A stretch of DNA of 64,000 nucleotides, taken from positions 2,790,001 to 2,854,000 of the forward strand of contig NZ_HG992749.1 of NCBI RefSeq assembly GCF_905175385.1, written 5' to 3'. Below, one piece after another: positions 21,925 through 30,771 of this stretch; positions within the stretch are counted from its first letter, which is position 1; each line of letters opens with the position of its first letter. The DNA is from Vibrio sp. B1FLJ16 (lineage in GTDB: Bacteria; Pseudomonadota; Gammaproteobacteria; Enterobacterales; Vibrionaceae). The notes under the pieces were generated by a model. That model worked only from the letters and a program-made list of their open reading frames with translations. It made no database searches and was not told the DNA's origin. The translations under genes were made by a program, and so were the position numbers.

Positions 21925-23052
21925 ATGAACTACGAACAACTCGCACAACAAATCAAACTTTGGGGAAAAGAGCTCGGCTTTCAGAAAGTAGGGATCTGCG
22001 ATGTTAATCTTAGCGAACATGAAGCCATGCTGGAAAAATGGCTGGACGCAGGTTATCACGGCTCCATGGACTGGATGGCTCGTCACGGAATGATGCGCGC
22101 GAGACCACATGAATTACTACCAAATACGGTACGTGTGATTAGTGCTCGTATGGATTACCTCCCACCTGAAGCGCAATTCGCTTCTAATCTCGCGAATAAA
22201 AATCACGCTTATATTAGTCGTTATGCGCTAGGACGTGATTATCACAAGCTAGTGAGAAAACAGCTCAATAAACTTGGTAGATTAATCGAAGAAGAAGTCG
22301 GCCAGTTTGGCTACCGACCTTTTGTCGACTCTGCACCTATTTTAGAACGGCCTTTGGCACAAAAAGCCGGACTGGGGTGGACGGGAAAACACTCACTAAT
22401 TTTAGATAAAGAGTGTGGGTCGTGGTTCTTCCTAGGAGAGTTACTGGTAGATATACCGTTACCCGTCGATCAGCCTAGTATCGACCAATGTGAAAAATGC
22501 AAAGCGTGCATCACATCTTGTCCAACTCAAGCGATAGTCGAAGATAAGGTCGTGGACGCTCGGCGTTGCATCTCTTATCTGACGATTGAGTTTGATGGTG
22601 TAATTCCAGAAGAATTCCGTAGCGCTATGGGCAATCGTATTTACGGCTGTGATGACTGCCAGCTCGTATGCCCATGGAACCGGTATGCAGAGATCACCGA
22701 ACAAGAGGATTTCCACCGCCGCGATAGTTTTCAACACCCAGATTTAGTCGATATGTTTTATTGGGATGAAGCAACCTTTTTGAAGAACATGGAAGGCTCA
22801 GCAATTCGTCGCATTGGTCACTTACAATGGCTACGTAATATTGCAGTGGCACTTGGCAACGCTGAATACAGTCAGCGAATCATAGATGCATTAACATCTC
22901 GTCAGGGGGAAAGTGACTTACTCGATCAGCATATCAATTGGGCATTAACTCAGCACCTAAGTCAACTTCCGGGCGAAGATATTGAATCAATTGAAATCAA
23001 GAAAAACAGGCTAATCAGAATTATCGAGAAAGGTCTACCAAGAGATGCTTAG
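21925..23052 (+). CDS. queG: Epoxyqueuosine reductase QueG
   Basis: A 375-residue cobalamin- and iron-sulfur-dependent enzyme that performs the last step of queuosine synthesis on tRNA. The cofactor-binding N-terminal half contains RPFVDSAPILERPLAQKAG. Two ferredoxin-type [4Fe-4S] motifs follow: CEKCKACITSCP and CDDCQLVCPWN with the upstream Cys. The ATG at 21925 (MNYEQLAQQIK) is preferred over a GTG three codons earlier. It is divergent from tsaE, as in E. coli. The AT-rich gap after it carries DnaA boxes. Confidence 0.94.
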   Translation: MNYEQLAQQIKLWGKELGFQKVGICDVNLSEHEAMLEKWLDAGYHGSMDWMARHGMMRARPHELLPNTVRVISARMDYLPPEAQFASNLANKNHAYISRYALGRDYHKLVRKQLNKLGRLIEEEVGQFGYRPFVDSAPILERPLAQKAGLGWTGKHSLILDKECGSWFFLGELLVDIPLPVDQPSIDQCEKCKACITSCPTQAIVEDKVVDARRCISYLTIEFDGVIPEEFRSAMGNRIYGCDDCQLVCPWNRYAEITEQEDFHRRDSFQHPDLVDMFYWDEATFLKNMEGSAIRRIGHLQWLRNIAVALGNAEYSQRIIDALTSRQGESDLLDQHINWALTQHLSQLPGEDIESIEIKKNRLIRIIEKGLPRDA

Positions 23053-23069
23053 TCGTAGTCTATACACAA

Positions 23070-23489
23070 AAAAGTGAGAATACTTTTACGCGCACAATCC
23101 ATGACTTCGTTCTCAATTTTGTAATGTGGAAAAAATTTTGAGATTTAGTAAAAAGTGTGGCTGAGAAAAAAGTTAAACACAATCGTAGTAAATGACTAGG
23201 ATCAAAAAAAAAACAACCTAATGATCGTATTTTAACGTACTCGATCCAGAAAAACCCACACCAAACCTTTTAAAAACAGCAACTTAAATAAAATTAGAGC
23301 ACTATTTCTAATATTTCCAAGTGAAAAGATCTTCGTTTACTAACAAAAATTGTCAAGCTAAAAACACTTTATCAACTAACTTATCCACAGAACGTCGTAT
23401 GTGGATAACTCTGTTAATGAAACATAGCAAAACACTCCGCAAACCAGAATATTCTAGTGTCTTCCGATTCAAATCGTGTTTTTTACACA
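23070..23489. promoter_or_regulatory. datA-like: DnaA-box cluster, datA-like locus
   Basis: Four sites match TTWTNCACA exactly: 23125-23133 (minus, TTTTCCACA), 23381-23389 (plus, TTATCCACA), 23400-23408 (minus, TTATCCACA) and 23481-23489 (plus, TTTTACACA). A one-mismatch site is at 23070-23078. The two perfect high-affinity boxes face each other 10 bp apart. The region is AT-rich and noncoding, between queG and a Gly-tRNA array. As I recall, E. coli datA (DnaA titration and DnaA-ATP hydrolysis) lies in this same context, between queG and glyVXY. No clear IHF site was found by eye. Confidence 0.6.
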
Positions 23490-23581
23490 AACGAAATAGT
23501 CCGACATCATATAATGCGGATTAAACTTTAGTTTTAGGGGATTCATGCTTCACAGCAATAATGAAAAGAGCGATGTGGAAT

Positions 23582-23641
23582 TGGTTGCGGGAGCCGAGAT
23601 TTGTTCCGGGCGGCGCATCCGTCGACAGCCTGAGGGTTATG
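23582..23641 (-). other. Degenerate initiator-tRNA 3' half A
   Basis: Read on the minus strand it starts at the anticodon-like CATAACCC and ends in GGCTCCCGCAACCA, identical to the 3' end of tRNA-fMet. The D arm and 5' acceptor strand are absent and the T arm is disrupted. It is the most diverged of three copies (ACAAATCTCGG instead of ATCAAATCCCGG). It lies about 30 nt downstream of fMet copy 1 and closes the array. Confidence 0.7.
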
Positions 23642-23669
23642 ATAAATAACAATCAAACTATCTTGAAAT

Positions 23670-23746
<77 letters not shown>

Positions 23747-23785
23747 TCCGTATTTCATTGTTAAGCACAATGAGGGCTATCAAAT

Positions 23786-23861
23786 TGGAGCGACACACGA
23801 GGTTCGAACTCGTGACCTCAACCTTGGCAAGGTTGCGCTCTACCAACTGAGCTAGTGTCGC
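23786..23861 (-). tRNA. tRNA-Gly (GCC), copy 1
   Basis: 76 nt with encoded CCA. Anticodon GCC in CCTTGCCAAGG; T arm CGAGTTCGAACCTCG. All six Gly copies in the array appear identical. Confidence 0.95.
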
Positions 23862-23879
23862 ATATTCTCATAAGAGAAT

Positions 23880-23938
23880 TGGTTGCGGGGCCGGGATTTG
23901 ATCCGGGCGGCGCATCCGTCGACGGCTTGAGGGTTATG
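23880..23938 (-). other. Degenerate initiator-tRNA 3' half B
   Basis: Same element as half A: CATAACCC, the palindrome-like GTCGACGG, ATCAAATCCCGG and a CCCGCAACCA end on the minus strand, with one base fewer in the acceptor part. It lies 28 nt downstream of fMet copy 2. It cannot fold as a tRNA. Confidence 0.7.
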
Positions 23939-23966
23939 ATAAATAACAATCAAACTATCTTGAATT

Positions 23967-24043
<77 letters not shown>

Positions 24044-24098
24044 TCCGTATTTCATTGTTAAGCACAATGAGAGCTATCACTTTCTATTTAAAAGAAAG

Positions 24099-24174
24099 TG
24101 GAGCGACACACGAGGTTCGAACTCGTGACCTCAACCTTGGCAAGGTTGCGCTCTACCAACTGAGCTAGTGTCGC
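24099..24174 (-). tRNA. tRNA-Gly (GCC), copy 2
   Basis: 76 nt, same sequence as Gly copy 1. Its 3' flank contains a small hairpin-forming spacer (CTTTC...GAAAG) shared with copies 4 and 6. Confidence 0.95.
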
Positions 24175-24204
24175 ATATCAACAGCAAGAGCTATTGATTA
24201 AATT

Positions 24205-24281
<77 letters not shown>

Positions 24282-24320
24282 TCCGTATTTCATTGTTAAG
24301 CACAATGAGAGCTATCAAAC

Positions 24321-24396
24321 TGGAGCGACACACGAGGTTCGAACTCGTGACCTCAACCTTGGCAAGGTTGCGCTCTACCAACTGAGCTAGTGTCGC
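24321..24396 (-). tRNA. tRNA-Gly (GCC), copy 3
   Basis: 76 nt, same sequence as the others. It directly follows Gly copy 4, the only place where two Gly genes are adjacent in the array. Confidence 0.95.
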
Positions 24397-24446
24397 ATGT
24401 CACTGTTAAGCACAATGAGAGCTATCACTTTCTATTTAAAAGAAAG

Positions 24447-24522
24447 TGGAGCGACACACGAGGTTCGAACTCGTGACCTCAACCTTGGCAAGGTTGCGCT
24501 CTACCAACTGAGCTAGTGTCGC
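24447..24522 (-). tRNA. tRNA-Gly (GCC), copy 4
   Basis: 76 nt with encoded CCA. It lies downstream (minus strand) of 3'-half element C and shares the CTTTC...GAAAG spacer on its 3' side. Confidence 0.95.
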
Positions 24523-24552
24523 ATATCAACAGCAAGTGCTATTGAATAAATT

Positions 24553-24612
24553 TGGTTGCGGGAGCCGGGATTTGATCCGGGCGGCGCATCCGTCGACGGC
24601 ATGAGGGTTATG
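24553..24612 (-). other. Degenerate initiator-tRNA 3' half C
   Basis: The best-preserved copy: CATAACCC, then a 10-bp palindrome CCGTCGACGG, then ATCAAATCCCGG and CTCCCGCAACCA. The T stem is reduced to 4 bp with an 8-nt loop. It starts 28 nt downstream of fMet copy 4 and shares that spacer with halves A and B. Confidence 0.7.
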
Positions 24613-24640
24613 ATAAATAACAATCAAACTATCTTGAATT

Positions 24641-24717
<77 letters not shown>

Positions 24718-24756
24718 TCCGTATTTCATTGTTAAGCACAATGAGAGCTATCAAAC

Positions 24757-24832
24757 TGGAGCGACACACGAGGTTCGAACTCGTGACCTCAACCTTGGCA
24801 AGGTTGCGCTCTACCAACTGAGCTAGTGTCGC
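24757..24832 (-). tRNA. tRNA-Gly (GCC), copy 5
   Basis: 76 nt with CCA, same sequence as the others. Short 39-nt spacer to fMet copy 4. Confidence 0.95.
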
Positions 24833-24862
24833 ATATCAACAGCAAGAGCTATTGATTAAATT

Positions 24863-24939
<77 letters not shown>

Positions 24940-24994
24940 TCCGTATTTCATTGTTAAGCACAATGAGAGCTATCACTTTCTATTTAAAAGAAAG

Positions 24995-25070
24995 TGGAGC
25001 GACACACGAGGTTCGAACTCGTGACCTCAACCTTGGCAAGGTTGCGCTCTACCAACTGAGCTAGTGTCGC
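24995..25070 (-). tRNA. tRNA-Gly (GCC), copy 6
   Basis: 76 nt with CCA. The first gene of the array in transcription order, just downstream of the array promoter. Confidence 0.95.
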
Positions 25071-25102
25071 ATCAACAACGTTTCCGCTGTTCAGGGCTGC
25101 GA

Positions 25103-25130
25103 ATTATAAGAGCATTTTTTTGTGATGCAA
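25103..25130 (-). promoter_or_regulatory. Sigma-70 promoter of the tRNA array
   Basis: On the minus strand the -35 TTGCAT and the perfect -10 TATAAT are 16 bp apart, followed by a GC-rich discriminator (TCGCAGCCC). The -10 ends 32 bp before the first tRNA. A GC-rich discriminator is typical of stringently controlled stable-RNA promoters. Confidence 0.75.
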
Positions 25131-25226
25131 GTCCTTCCTTCAAAAAAAACTTCAAATTTTCTCTAAACGATGAAAAAGCAAGCAAAACAGTTATCAATGA
25201 CAGGATTTAGATCGCAGCCGTAATCG

Positions 25227-25772
25227 TTAGATCTTGAAGATCGTCTCGCGATAGTACTTTAACTCAGCAATGGATTCACGAATATCATCCAATGCCAAAT
25301 GCGTACCCTGTTTTGAAAAACCATCCAGTACTTCTGGCTTCCAACGACGCGTTAGCTCTTTCAGTGTGCTTACATCCACATAACGGTAATGGAAATATTC
25401 TTCCAGCTCAGGCATATGTTTGTATAAGAACCGACGATCCTGACCGATGCTGTTACCACAAATCGGCGAAACCCCTTTCGGCACCCACTTTTCAAGAAAA
25501 GCGATAGTTTGCTCAATCGCATCTTGCTCAGAAACTTTGCTGTTGCGCACACGCTCAACCAGACCACTTGCTGTATGCGTATTGGTACACCAATCGTCCA
25601 TTTTCGCCAACTCGTCTTCCGGTTGATGAACAGCAAGCACAGGCCCTTCCGCCAATATATTCAGCTCACTGTCAGTGACGATAGAAGCAATTTCGATGAT
25701 TTTGTGCGTTTCAGGATCGAGCCCCGTCATCTCTAAATCCACCCAAATCAGGTTTTGATCGCTAAAGGACAT
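25227..25772 (-). CDS. orn: Oligoribonuclease
   Basis: A 181-residue DEDDh 3'-5' exonuclease that finishes RNA decay by hydrolysing di- and short oligoribonucleotides, including pGpG from cyclic-di-GMP turnover. All catalytic residues are present: Asp12 and Glu14 (VDLEMTG), Asp112 (GQDRRF), His158 and Asp163 (GTHLALDD). The ATG at 25772 gives the canonical N terminus; the frame open to 25868 is not used. It is divergent from rsgA, as in E. coli. Confidence 0.96.
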   Translation of the reverse strand: MSFSDQNLIWVDLEMTGLDPETHKIIEIASIVTDSELNILAEGPVLAVHQPEDELAKMDDWCTNTHTASGLVERVRNSKVSEQDAIEQTIAFLEKWVPKGVSPICGNSIGQDRRFLYKHMPELEEYFHYRYVDVSTLKELTRRWKPEVLDGFSKQGTHLALDDIRESIAELKYYRETIFKI

Positions 25773-25901
25773 GGTTACGCCGCCTATTTGTTTATCGCTA
25801 AAAGAGGTACTATACCTTAAAACCGTTGAAACACGATACTCACTAGACTGAGCCAAAAACAAGCTCAATCGTTTGAGTTAATTCACATTAAGTACAGAAT
25901 T

Positions 25902-26966
25902 GTGACAAAAAAGAAAAAGTTAACCAAAGGTCAGGTACGACGCGTTCGTAGTAACCAACAAAAACGTCTTAAAAAGCAAGAAGACTCCATCCAGTGGGAT
26001 GAAAACATGCTTGGCGCCAGTAAGCAGGGTTTAGTGATTACTCGTTTTGGCCAGCATGCTGACATCGAAGATCTGGAAACCGGCGAGGTTCAGCGCTGTA
26101 ATCTTCGTCGTGGTATAGAATCACTCGTCTCTGGTGATCGCGTACTATGGCGTGAGGGTCTTGAGTCAATGGCAGGAATATCTGGTGTGGTGGAGGCGGT
26201 TGAGCCCCGAACATCAGTACTGACGCGCCCTGATTACTACGATGGTCTTAAACCTGTTGCTGCAAACATTGATCAGATGGTGATCGTATCATCGGTCCTG
26301 CCTGAACTGTCACTTAATATCATCGATCGTTACCTGGTTGCAGCAGAAACGCTTAACATCGCGCCATTACTGGTTCTTAACAAAGTCGACCTGCTAGAAG
26401 CCGGCGATCGAGCGACTTATGAAGAGTGGCTTAAAGAGTACCAACGTATCGGCTATCAAGTTCTGTTTGTCAGTAAAAAATCCGGCGAAGGCATTAAGGC
26501 GCTAGAAGAGAAGCTGCATGGTGGTATCAACGTCTTTGTCGGCCAGTCTGGCGTGGGCAAATCCAGCTTAGTTAATGCACTGATGCCTGAATTAGAACAA
26601 GAAGTTGAAGAAGGTGAAATTTCCGAGAACTCTGGTTTAGGACAGCACACCACCACCGCAGCACGCTTGTATCACATTCCAACCGGTGGTGATTTGATTG
26701 ATTCTCCGGGGGTTCGTGAGTTTGGCCTGTGGCACTTAGAAGCCGAAGAAGTAACGAAAGCGTTCGTTGAATTCCGCCCATATCTTGGCGGCTGTAAATT
26801 CCGAGACTGTAAACACAATGATGATCCGGGCTGTATTTTACGCGAAGCAGTAGAGAAAGGTGAGGTCAGTGAAGTTCGATTTGAAAATTACCATCGCATT
26901 CTCGAAAGCATGGTGGAGAATAAGGCAAATCGTCAATATTCACGCAATAAGAAGGCGGACCTGTAA
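25902..26966 (+). CDS. rsgA: Small ribosomal subunit biogenesis GTPase RsgA
   Basis: A 354-residue circularly permuted GTPase that acts late in 30S maturation. A lysine-rich N terminus and an OB fold precede the permuted G motifs: G4 NKVDLLE, then G1 [10 protein letters not shown] and G3 [11 protein letters not shown]-terminal zinc-binding segment has [14 protein letters not shown]. The start is GTG at 25902, giving [11 protein letters not shown], the conserved N terminus. Upstream of psd in the usual orn/rsgA/psd group. Confidence 0.95.
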   Translation: MTKKKKLTKGQVRRVRSNQQKRLKKQEDSIQWDENMLGASKQGLVITRFGQHADIEDLETGEVQRCNLRRGIESLVSGDRVLWREGLESMAGISGVVEAVEPRTSVLTRPDYYDGLKPVAANIDQMVIVSSVLPELSLNIIDRYLVAAETLNIAPLLVLNKVDLLEAGDRATYEEWLKEYQRIGYQVLFVSKKSGEGIKALEEKLHGGINVFVGQSGVGKSSLVNALMPELEQEVEEGEISENSGLGQHTTTAARLYHIPTGGDLIDSPGVREFGLWHLEAEEVTKAFVEFRPYLGGCKFRDCKHNDDPGCILREAVEKGEVSEVRFENYHRILESMVENKANRQYSRNKKADL

Positions 26967-27085
26967 CCGGACAGTTACCGCAACTGTGTAATAATTCTTC
27001 ACTGTATACTGACAAGCAAATCAAATTTCAGTAACATCACGCGCCCTAAAGCGCGAATCTAATAATAGAAGTATCGGAATTAAAG

Positions 27086-27943
27086 ATGGACAAGATTAAA
27101 GTTGGACTGCAGTACTGGATCCCACAACATGGTTTAACTCGCCTGATGGGTAAACTGGCTTCATCAGAAGCTGGCAGTCTGACCACAGCAGTTATTCGCT
27201 GGTTTATCAAACAGTACAATGTGAACATGGACGAGGCTAAGCACTCTGATCCTAAGCACTTTAAAACATTCAACGAGTTTTTTGTTCGTGAGCTAAAAGA
27301 AGGCGCGCGTTCGATTACTGAAGACGAAGGCGTGATCACTCACCCTGCAGATGCGTGTGTCAGTCAGTTCGGTCCGATAGAAGACGGCCAATTGATTCAG
27401 GCAAAAGGTCATAACTTCTCAGCACAAGAACTGCTCGGCGGTGACGCAAAGCTGGCAGAAGAGTTCCAGGACGGGTCATTTGCAACACTATACCTGTCAC
27501 CGCGAGATTACCACCGTGTACATATGCCATGTGACGGTACACTACGTCAGATGATTTACGTTCCGGGCGATCTGTTCTCAGTAAACCCGTTAACAGCAGA
27601 AAACGTACCAAACCTATTTGCGCGTAACGAACGTGTAGTATGTATCTTCGATACCGAGTTTGGTCCAATGGCACAAGTACTGGTTGGTGCAACGATTGTA
27701 GGCAGCATCGAGCAAGTCTGGGCGGGCACGATTACTCCGCCACGCGGTAACACAGTCTACAAATGGGACTACCCTGCTGAAGGCAATAAGGCGGTTATCC
27801 TGAAGAAAGGCGAAGAGATGGGTCGCTTTAAGCTAGGCTCGACTGTTATCAACCTTTTCGCGAAAGATGCAATCACATTCGATGAAAGTATGGATAATGG
27901 TAAGCCAACTGTGATGGGTACTCCTTACGCTCACAAGCAGTAA
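27086..27943 (+). CDS. psd: Phosphatidylserine decarboxylase proenzyme
   Basis: A 285-residue inner-membrane enzyme that makes phosphatidylethanolamine. The self-cleavage site LGST is at about residues 250-253; cleavage before Ser252 leaves a pyruvoyl-bearing alpha chain of about 34 residues. Other family motifs are HPADACVS and the [11 protein letters not shown] zone. Length is normal. It lies 119 bp after rsgA and ends at a strong terminator. Confidence 0.95.
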   Translation: MDKIKVGLQYWIPQHGLTRLMGKLASSEAGSLTTAVIRWFIKQYNVNMDEAKHSDPKHFKTFNEFFVRELKEGARSITEDEGVITHPADACVSQFGPIEDGQLIQAKGHNFSAQELLGGDAKLAEEFQDGSFATLYLSPRDYHRVHMPCDGTLRQMIYVPGDLFSVNPLTAENVPNLFARNERVVCIFDTEFGPMAQVLVGATIVGSIEQVWAGTITPPRGNTVYKWDYPAEGNKAVILKKGEEMGRFKLGSTVINLFAKDAITFDESMDNGKPTVMGTPYAHKQ

Positions 27944-27969
27944 ACCATCAAATAAGTTTAAATTACAAG

Positions 27970-27993
27970 AACCTCCGCATGCGGAGGTTTTTT
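27970..27993 (+). terminator. Terminator of psd
   Basis: The stem AACCTCCGC / GCGGAGGTT with minimal loop is followed by TTTTTATT, 27 bp after the psd stop. Confidence 0.88.
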
Positions 27994-28119
27994 ATTGACG
28001 AAAAACAAAACTCTGTGCGAAATCCGGCCCCTCTTTTACAAACTCATACCTGCCTCTAAGTACATAAAAGCACGATCCATTAATCTGTGCTGATAGACGA
28101 TGATTTAAAGGGGCAGCCA

Positions 28120-29535
28120 ATGCCAAAGATAAGTGCAAACACACTGGCCAAACTGCTGGTGTGTATTTTGATTCCTCTCGGTGTCCTGATGATGCCGATC
28201 GACGCTATTCCTATTGACGATCTCACTTTAATTCAACATCGTCTGCTGGCTATCTTTCTCCTTGCTGCATTGCTTTGGGTGCTGGAGCCTGTACCCGTTT
28301 TCGCTACCTCGATTCTGATCATCGCTCTAGAGCTGATCATGATATCCGATAAAGGCTTACATCTATTCCGCAGTCCTCCAGCGGGTCATGACCTCGGTGA
28401 CTTAATCGCCTACACCGATATTTTTTCCGCCTTTTCATCTCCAATCATCATTCTGTTCATGGGGGGATTTGCGCTGGCGATAGCCGCTTCCAAGTATGAA
28501 CTCGACAACAACTTAGCCCGAGTGCTTCTCAAACCGTTTGGTACACAACCTAAGTTCATCATGCTCGGTCTGATGCTGATCACTGCTGTATTCTCCATGT
28601 TTATGTCCAATACTGCGACAACGGTCATGATGCTGGCTCTGCTCGGTCCAATTGTTGCGTCCGCACCGAAAGGCGATTTAGGCATTAAAGCGCTGGTGCT
28701 GTGTATTCCTATTGCTGCTAATACTGGTGGGATAGCAACACCTATCGGTACTCCGCCCAATGCCATTGCGTTGCAATATCTGACCGGAGAAAACAGCATC
28801 GACTTTCTGAGCTGGATGATGATGGGCTTACCCTTTGTGCTAGTTCAGCTCACCATTGCCTGGTTTTTACTGCAGAAGCTCTTCCCTTCCAGTGAAGCAG
28901 AAATGAAGCTCAAACTAGACGGTACGTTTAAGAGAAGCTGGCGCGCTTATGTGGTCTATGTGACGTTTGCTCTGACAATTTTATTGTGGATGACGACTAA
29001 GGCTCACGGGATGAACACCTATGTTGTTGCGATTATTCCTCTGGCCGTCTTTACTTTAACTGGCATCATGGGCAAGGAAGAACTGAAACTGATTAACTGG
29101 GACGTTTTGTGGCTGGTTGCGGGTGGTATTGCAATAGGTATCGCTCTGGATAAAACCGGCTTGGCTGAGGCACTTGCTCATGCTATTGACTACGAAGCCC
29201 TTTCTCCATTTGCGGTTGTGGTCGCACTCTCCTTAGTCTGTTGGCTGATGGCAAACTTTATGTCCAATACCGCAACGGCTAACTTGTTGATGCCTATCGC
29301 TGCGGCTATAGGCGTGTCAATGCCGAGCCTTGCCTCTATCGGAGGGCTTCAAGGCTTACTGGTTGTAGTCGCCTTCTCCGCTTCACTGGGCATGATCTTG
29401 CCTGTCTCAACTCCGCCAAACTCGCTGGCTTATTCGACAGGATTAATTGAAAGTAAAGACATGGCAAAAGTCGGTCTTGTCCTCGGCGTTGTCGGTTTGT
29501 TGATTGTATATGGAGCTGTTCTTATTCTGTTTTAA
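28120..29535 (+). CDS. SLC13/DASS-family sodium:anion symporter
   Basis: A 471-residue membrane protein with about eleven hydrophobic segments. The two inverted-repeat halves each carry the DASS signature Ser-Asn-Thr: MSNTATTVMML (about 178) and MSNTATANLLM (about 390). Each is followed by a proline-rich TP loop (TPIGTPPNAIA; LPVSTPPNSLA), the Na+ and substrate clamshell tips. The family carries dicarboxylates, citrate or sulfate with Na+; the substrate cannot be told here, although the motifs resemble C4-dicarboxylate carriers. The ATG at 28120 follows AAAGGGG; a GTG at 28087 is less likely. Confidence 0.88.
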   Translation: MPKISANTLAKLLVCILIPLGVLMMPIDAIPIDDLTLIQHRLLAIFLLAALLWVLEPVPVFATSILIIALELIMISDKGLHLFRSPPAGHDLGDLIAYTDIFSAFSSPIIILFMGGFALAIAASKYELDNNLARVLLKPFGTQPKFIMLGLMLITAVFSMFMSNTATTVMMLALLGPIVASAPKGDLGIKALVLCIPIAANTGGIATPIGTPPNAIALQYLTGENSIDFLSWMMMGLPFVLVQLTIAWFLLQKLFPSSEAEMKLKLDGTFKRSWRAYVVYVTFALTILLWMTTKAHGMNTYVVAIIPLAVFTLTGIMGKEELKLINWDVLWLVAGGIAIGIALDKTGLAEALAHAIDYEALSPFAVVVALSLVCWLMANFMSNTATANLLMPIAAAIGVSMPSLASIGGLQGLLVVVAFSASLGMILPVSTPPNSLAYSTGLIESKDMAKVGLVLGVVGLLIVYGAVLILF

Positions 29536-29561
29536 TTGTTGCGTTTTAGAACCATTACCGG

Positions 29562-29691
29562 GTCATTCCAGCGAGCTTTAGCGAGACTAGGAATCTATTA
29601 ACAGCGCTTTGAAAGTCAGGCATTGCCTTGGCAACATAGCGCTCCGAGAGTAGATTCTGAATCACGCTCGTGCCTCGCTGTTCAGAATGAC
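29562..29691. repeat. 130-bp palindromic intergenic element
   Basis: The ends are related inverted sequences: GTCATTCCAGCGAGC...AGGAATCTA on the left; on the right the complement reads GTCATTCTGAACAGCGAG...CAGAATCTAC. It is noncoding and fills most of the 263-bp gap between the symporter and the next transporter gene. Only one copy is seen in this window. Confidence 0.6.
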
Positions 29692-29798
29692 GAGATAAAC
29701 TGGGATACTTTTTCTTAACAATAACTTGTTCTTTTACATCAATAACATTTCATGCATATTAGTGCCCTCTTCCCGAACCAACAGGATCTCACTCAATC

Positions 29799-30686
29799 AT
29801 GGGTTATGAATGGCTAGCACTCTGTGCTGCTTTTTTGTGGGCTATCTCCAGCCTAATCTCCGTCATTCCAGCGCAACACCTGGGCGCATTTTCTTATAGT
29901 CGTTGGCGAATGGGGTGCACAGCAGTAATCCTGACTACCATGGCATGGGTAACTGGCGGATGGCTGAGTGTTTCTGTCGAGCATGTTACTCCGATGATGG
30001 CATCTGGCTTAATTGGTATTTTTATTGGCGATACAGCCCTGTTCGCGTGTATGAACCGTATGGGGCCAAGACAAGCAGGACTCCTGTTCTCCTGCCATGC
30101 AGTATTCTCAACCATATTAGGCTTCTTTTTGTTCAGCGAAAGCATGACTACCATGGAACTGCTTGGATCCGCACTGGTATTTAGTGGCGTGGTGATGGCG
30201 ATTTTCTTTGGGCGACGAGGGCAAACCAACAACGTTCTCGAAGAGGTAAAAGGCAATATCTGGATTGGTATTGGCCTGGGACTCACAGCAGCGATGTGTC
30301 AGGCACTCGGCGGTATCATTGCCAAGCCAGTGATGCAGACCAGTGTTGACCCTGTTGCAGCGTCGGCGATTCGTATGATCAGTGCGTTCATTGCACATTG
30401 CTTATTGCTTGTCATCGGAGTCAAAGTCGCCAGACCGACACAGCGTATCACCTGGCGAGTCTTTGGTATTACCGCGTTGAACGGCTTTCTGGCGATGGCC
30501 ATTGGGATGACACTGATTCTTTATGCACTACGTGAAGGGAATGTCGGCATGGTCGCGCTACTATCGTCAACAACACCTATCATGCTGCTGCCACTGCTAT
30601 GGATATACACCAAGCGCCGCCCAAACCGATTTGCTTGGTTAGGAGCAGCCTTAGCGGTGATAGGAGCAGGTATTCTGGTACAGTAG
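29799..30686 (+). CDS. EamA/DMT-superfamily permease
   Basis: A 295-residue protein with ten predicted transmembrane helices in two five-helix EamA repeats (about 5-135 and 150-290). The repeats share typical patterns (AALCAAFLWAISSLIS; GLGLTAAMCQALGGIIAK). Small gaps contain GRRGQTNN. The family exports metabolites or amino acids; the substrate is not predictable. It stands alone, and ends against the gpmI terminator. Confidence 0.85.
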   Translation: MGYEWLALCAAFLWAISSLISVIPAQHLGAFSYSRWRMGCTAVILTTMAWVTGGWLSVSVEHVTPMMASGLIGIFIGDTALFACMNRMGPRQAGLLFSCHAVFSTILGFFLFSESMTTMELLGSALVFSGVVMAIFFGRRGQTNNVLEEVKGNIWIGIGLGLTAAMCQALGGIIAKPVMQTSVDPVAASAIRMISAFIAHCLLLVIGVKVARPTQRITWRVFGITALNGFLAMAIGMTLILYALREGNVGMVALLSSTTPIMLLPLLWIYTKRRPNRFAWLGAALAVIGAGILVQ

Positions 30687-30723
30687 TGCCACCAGCAAGA
30701 CCTAGCAACTTAAGCGAAATACA

Positions 30724-30750
30724 AAAAAGCCCGAGATTCACTCGGGCTTT
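30724..30750. terminator. Terminator between the EamA gene and gpmI
   Basis: The stem AAAGCCCGAG / CTCGGGCTTT (loop ATTCA) has a T-run on the minus strand (TTTTTTG), so it mainly serves gpmI but can stop both converging genes. Confidence 0.85.
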
Positions 30751-30771
30751 CATATTCCATTCTCTAATTAA

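Noticed and set aside
23070..23489. Replication origin oriC
   Set aside because: No dnaA, mnmG, mioC or gyrB nearby, no AT-rich 13-mer row, and few boxes; a datA-type sink fits better.
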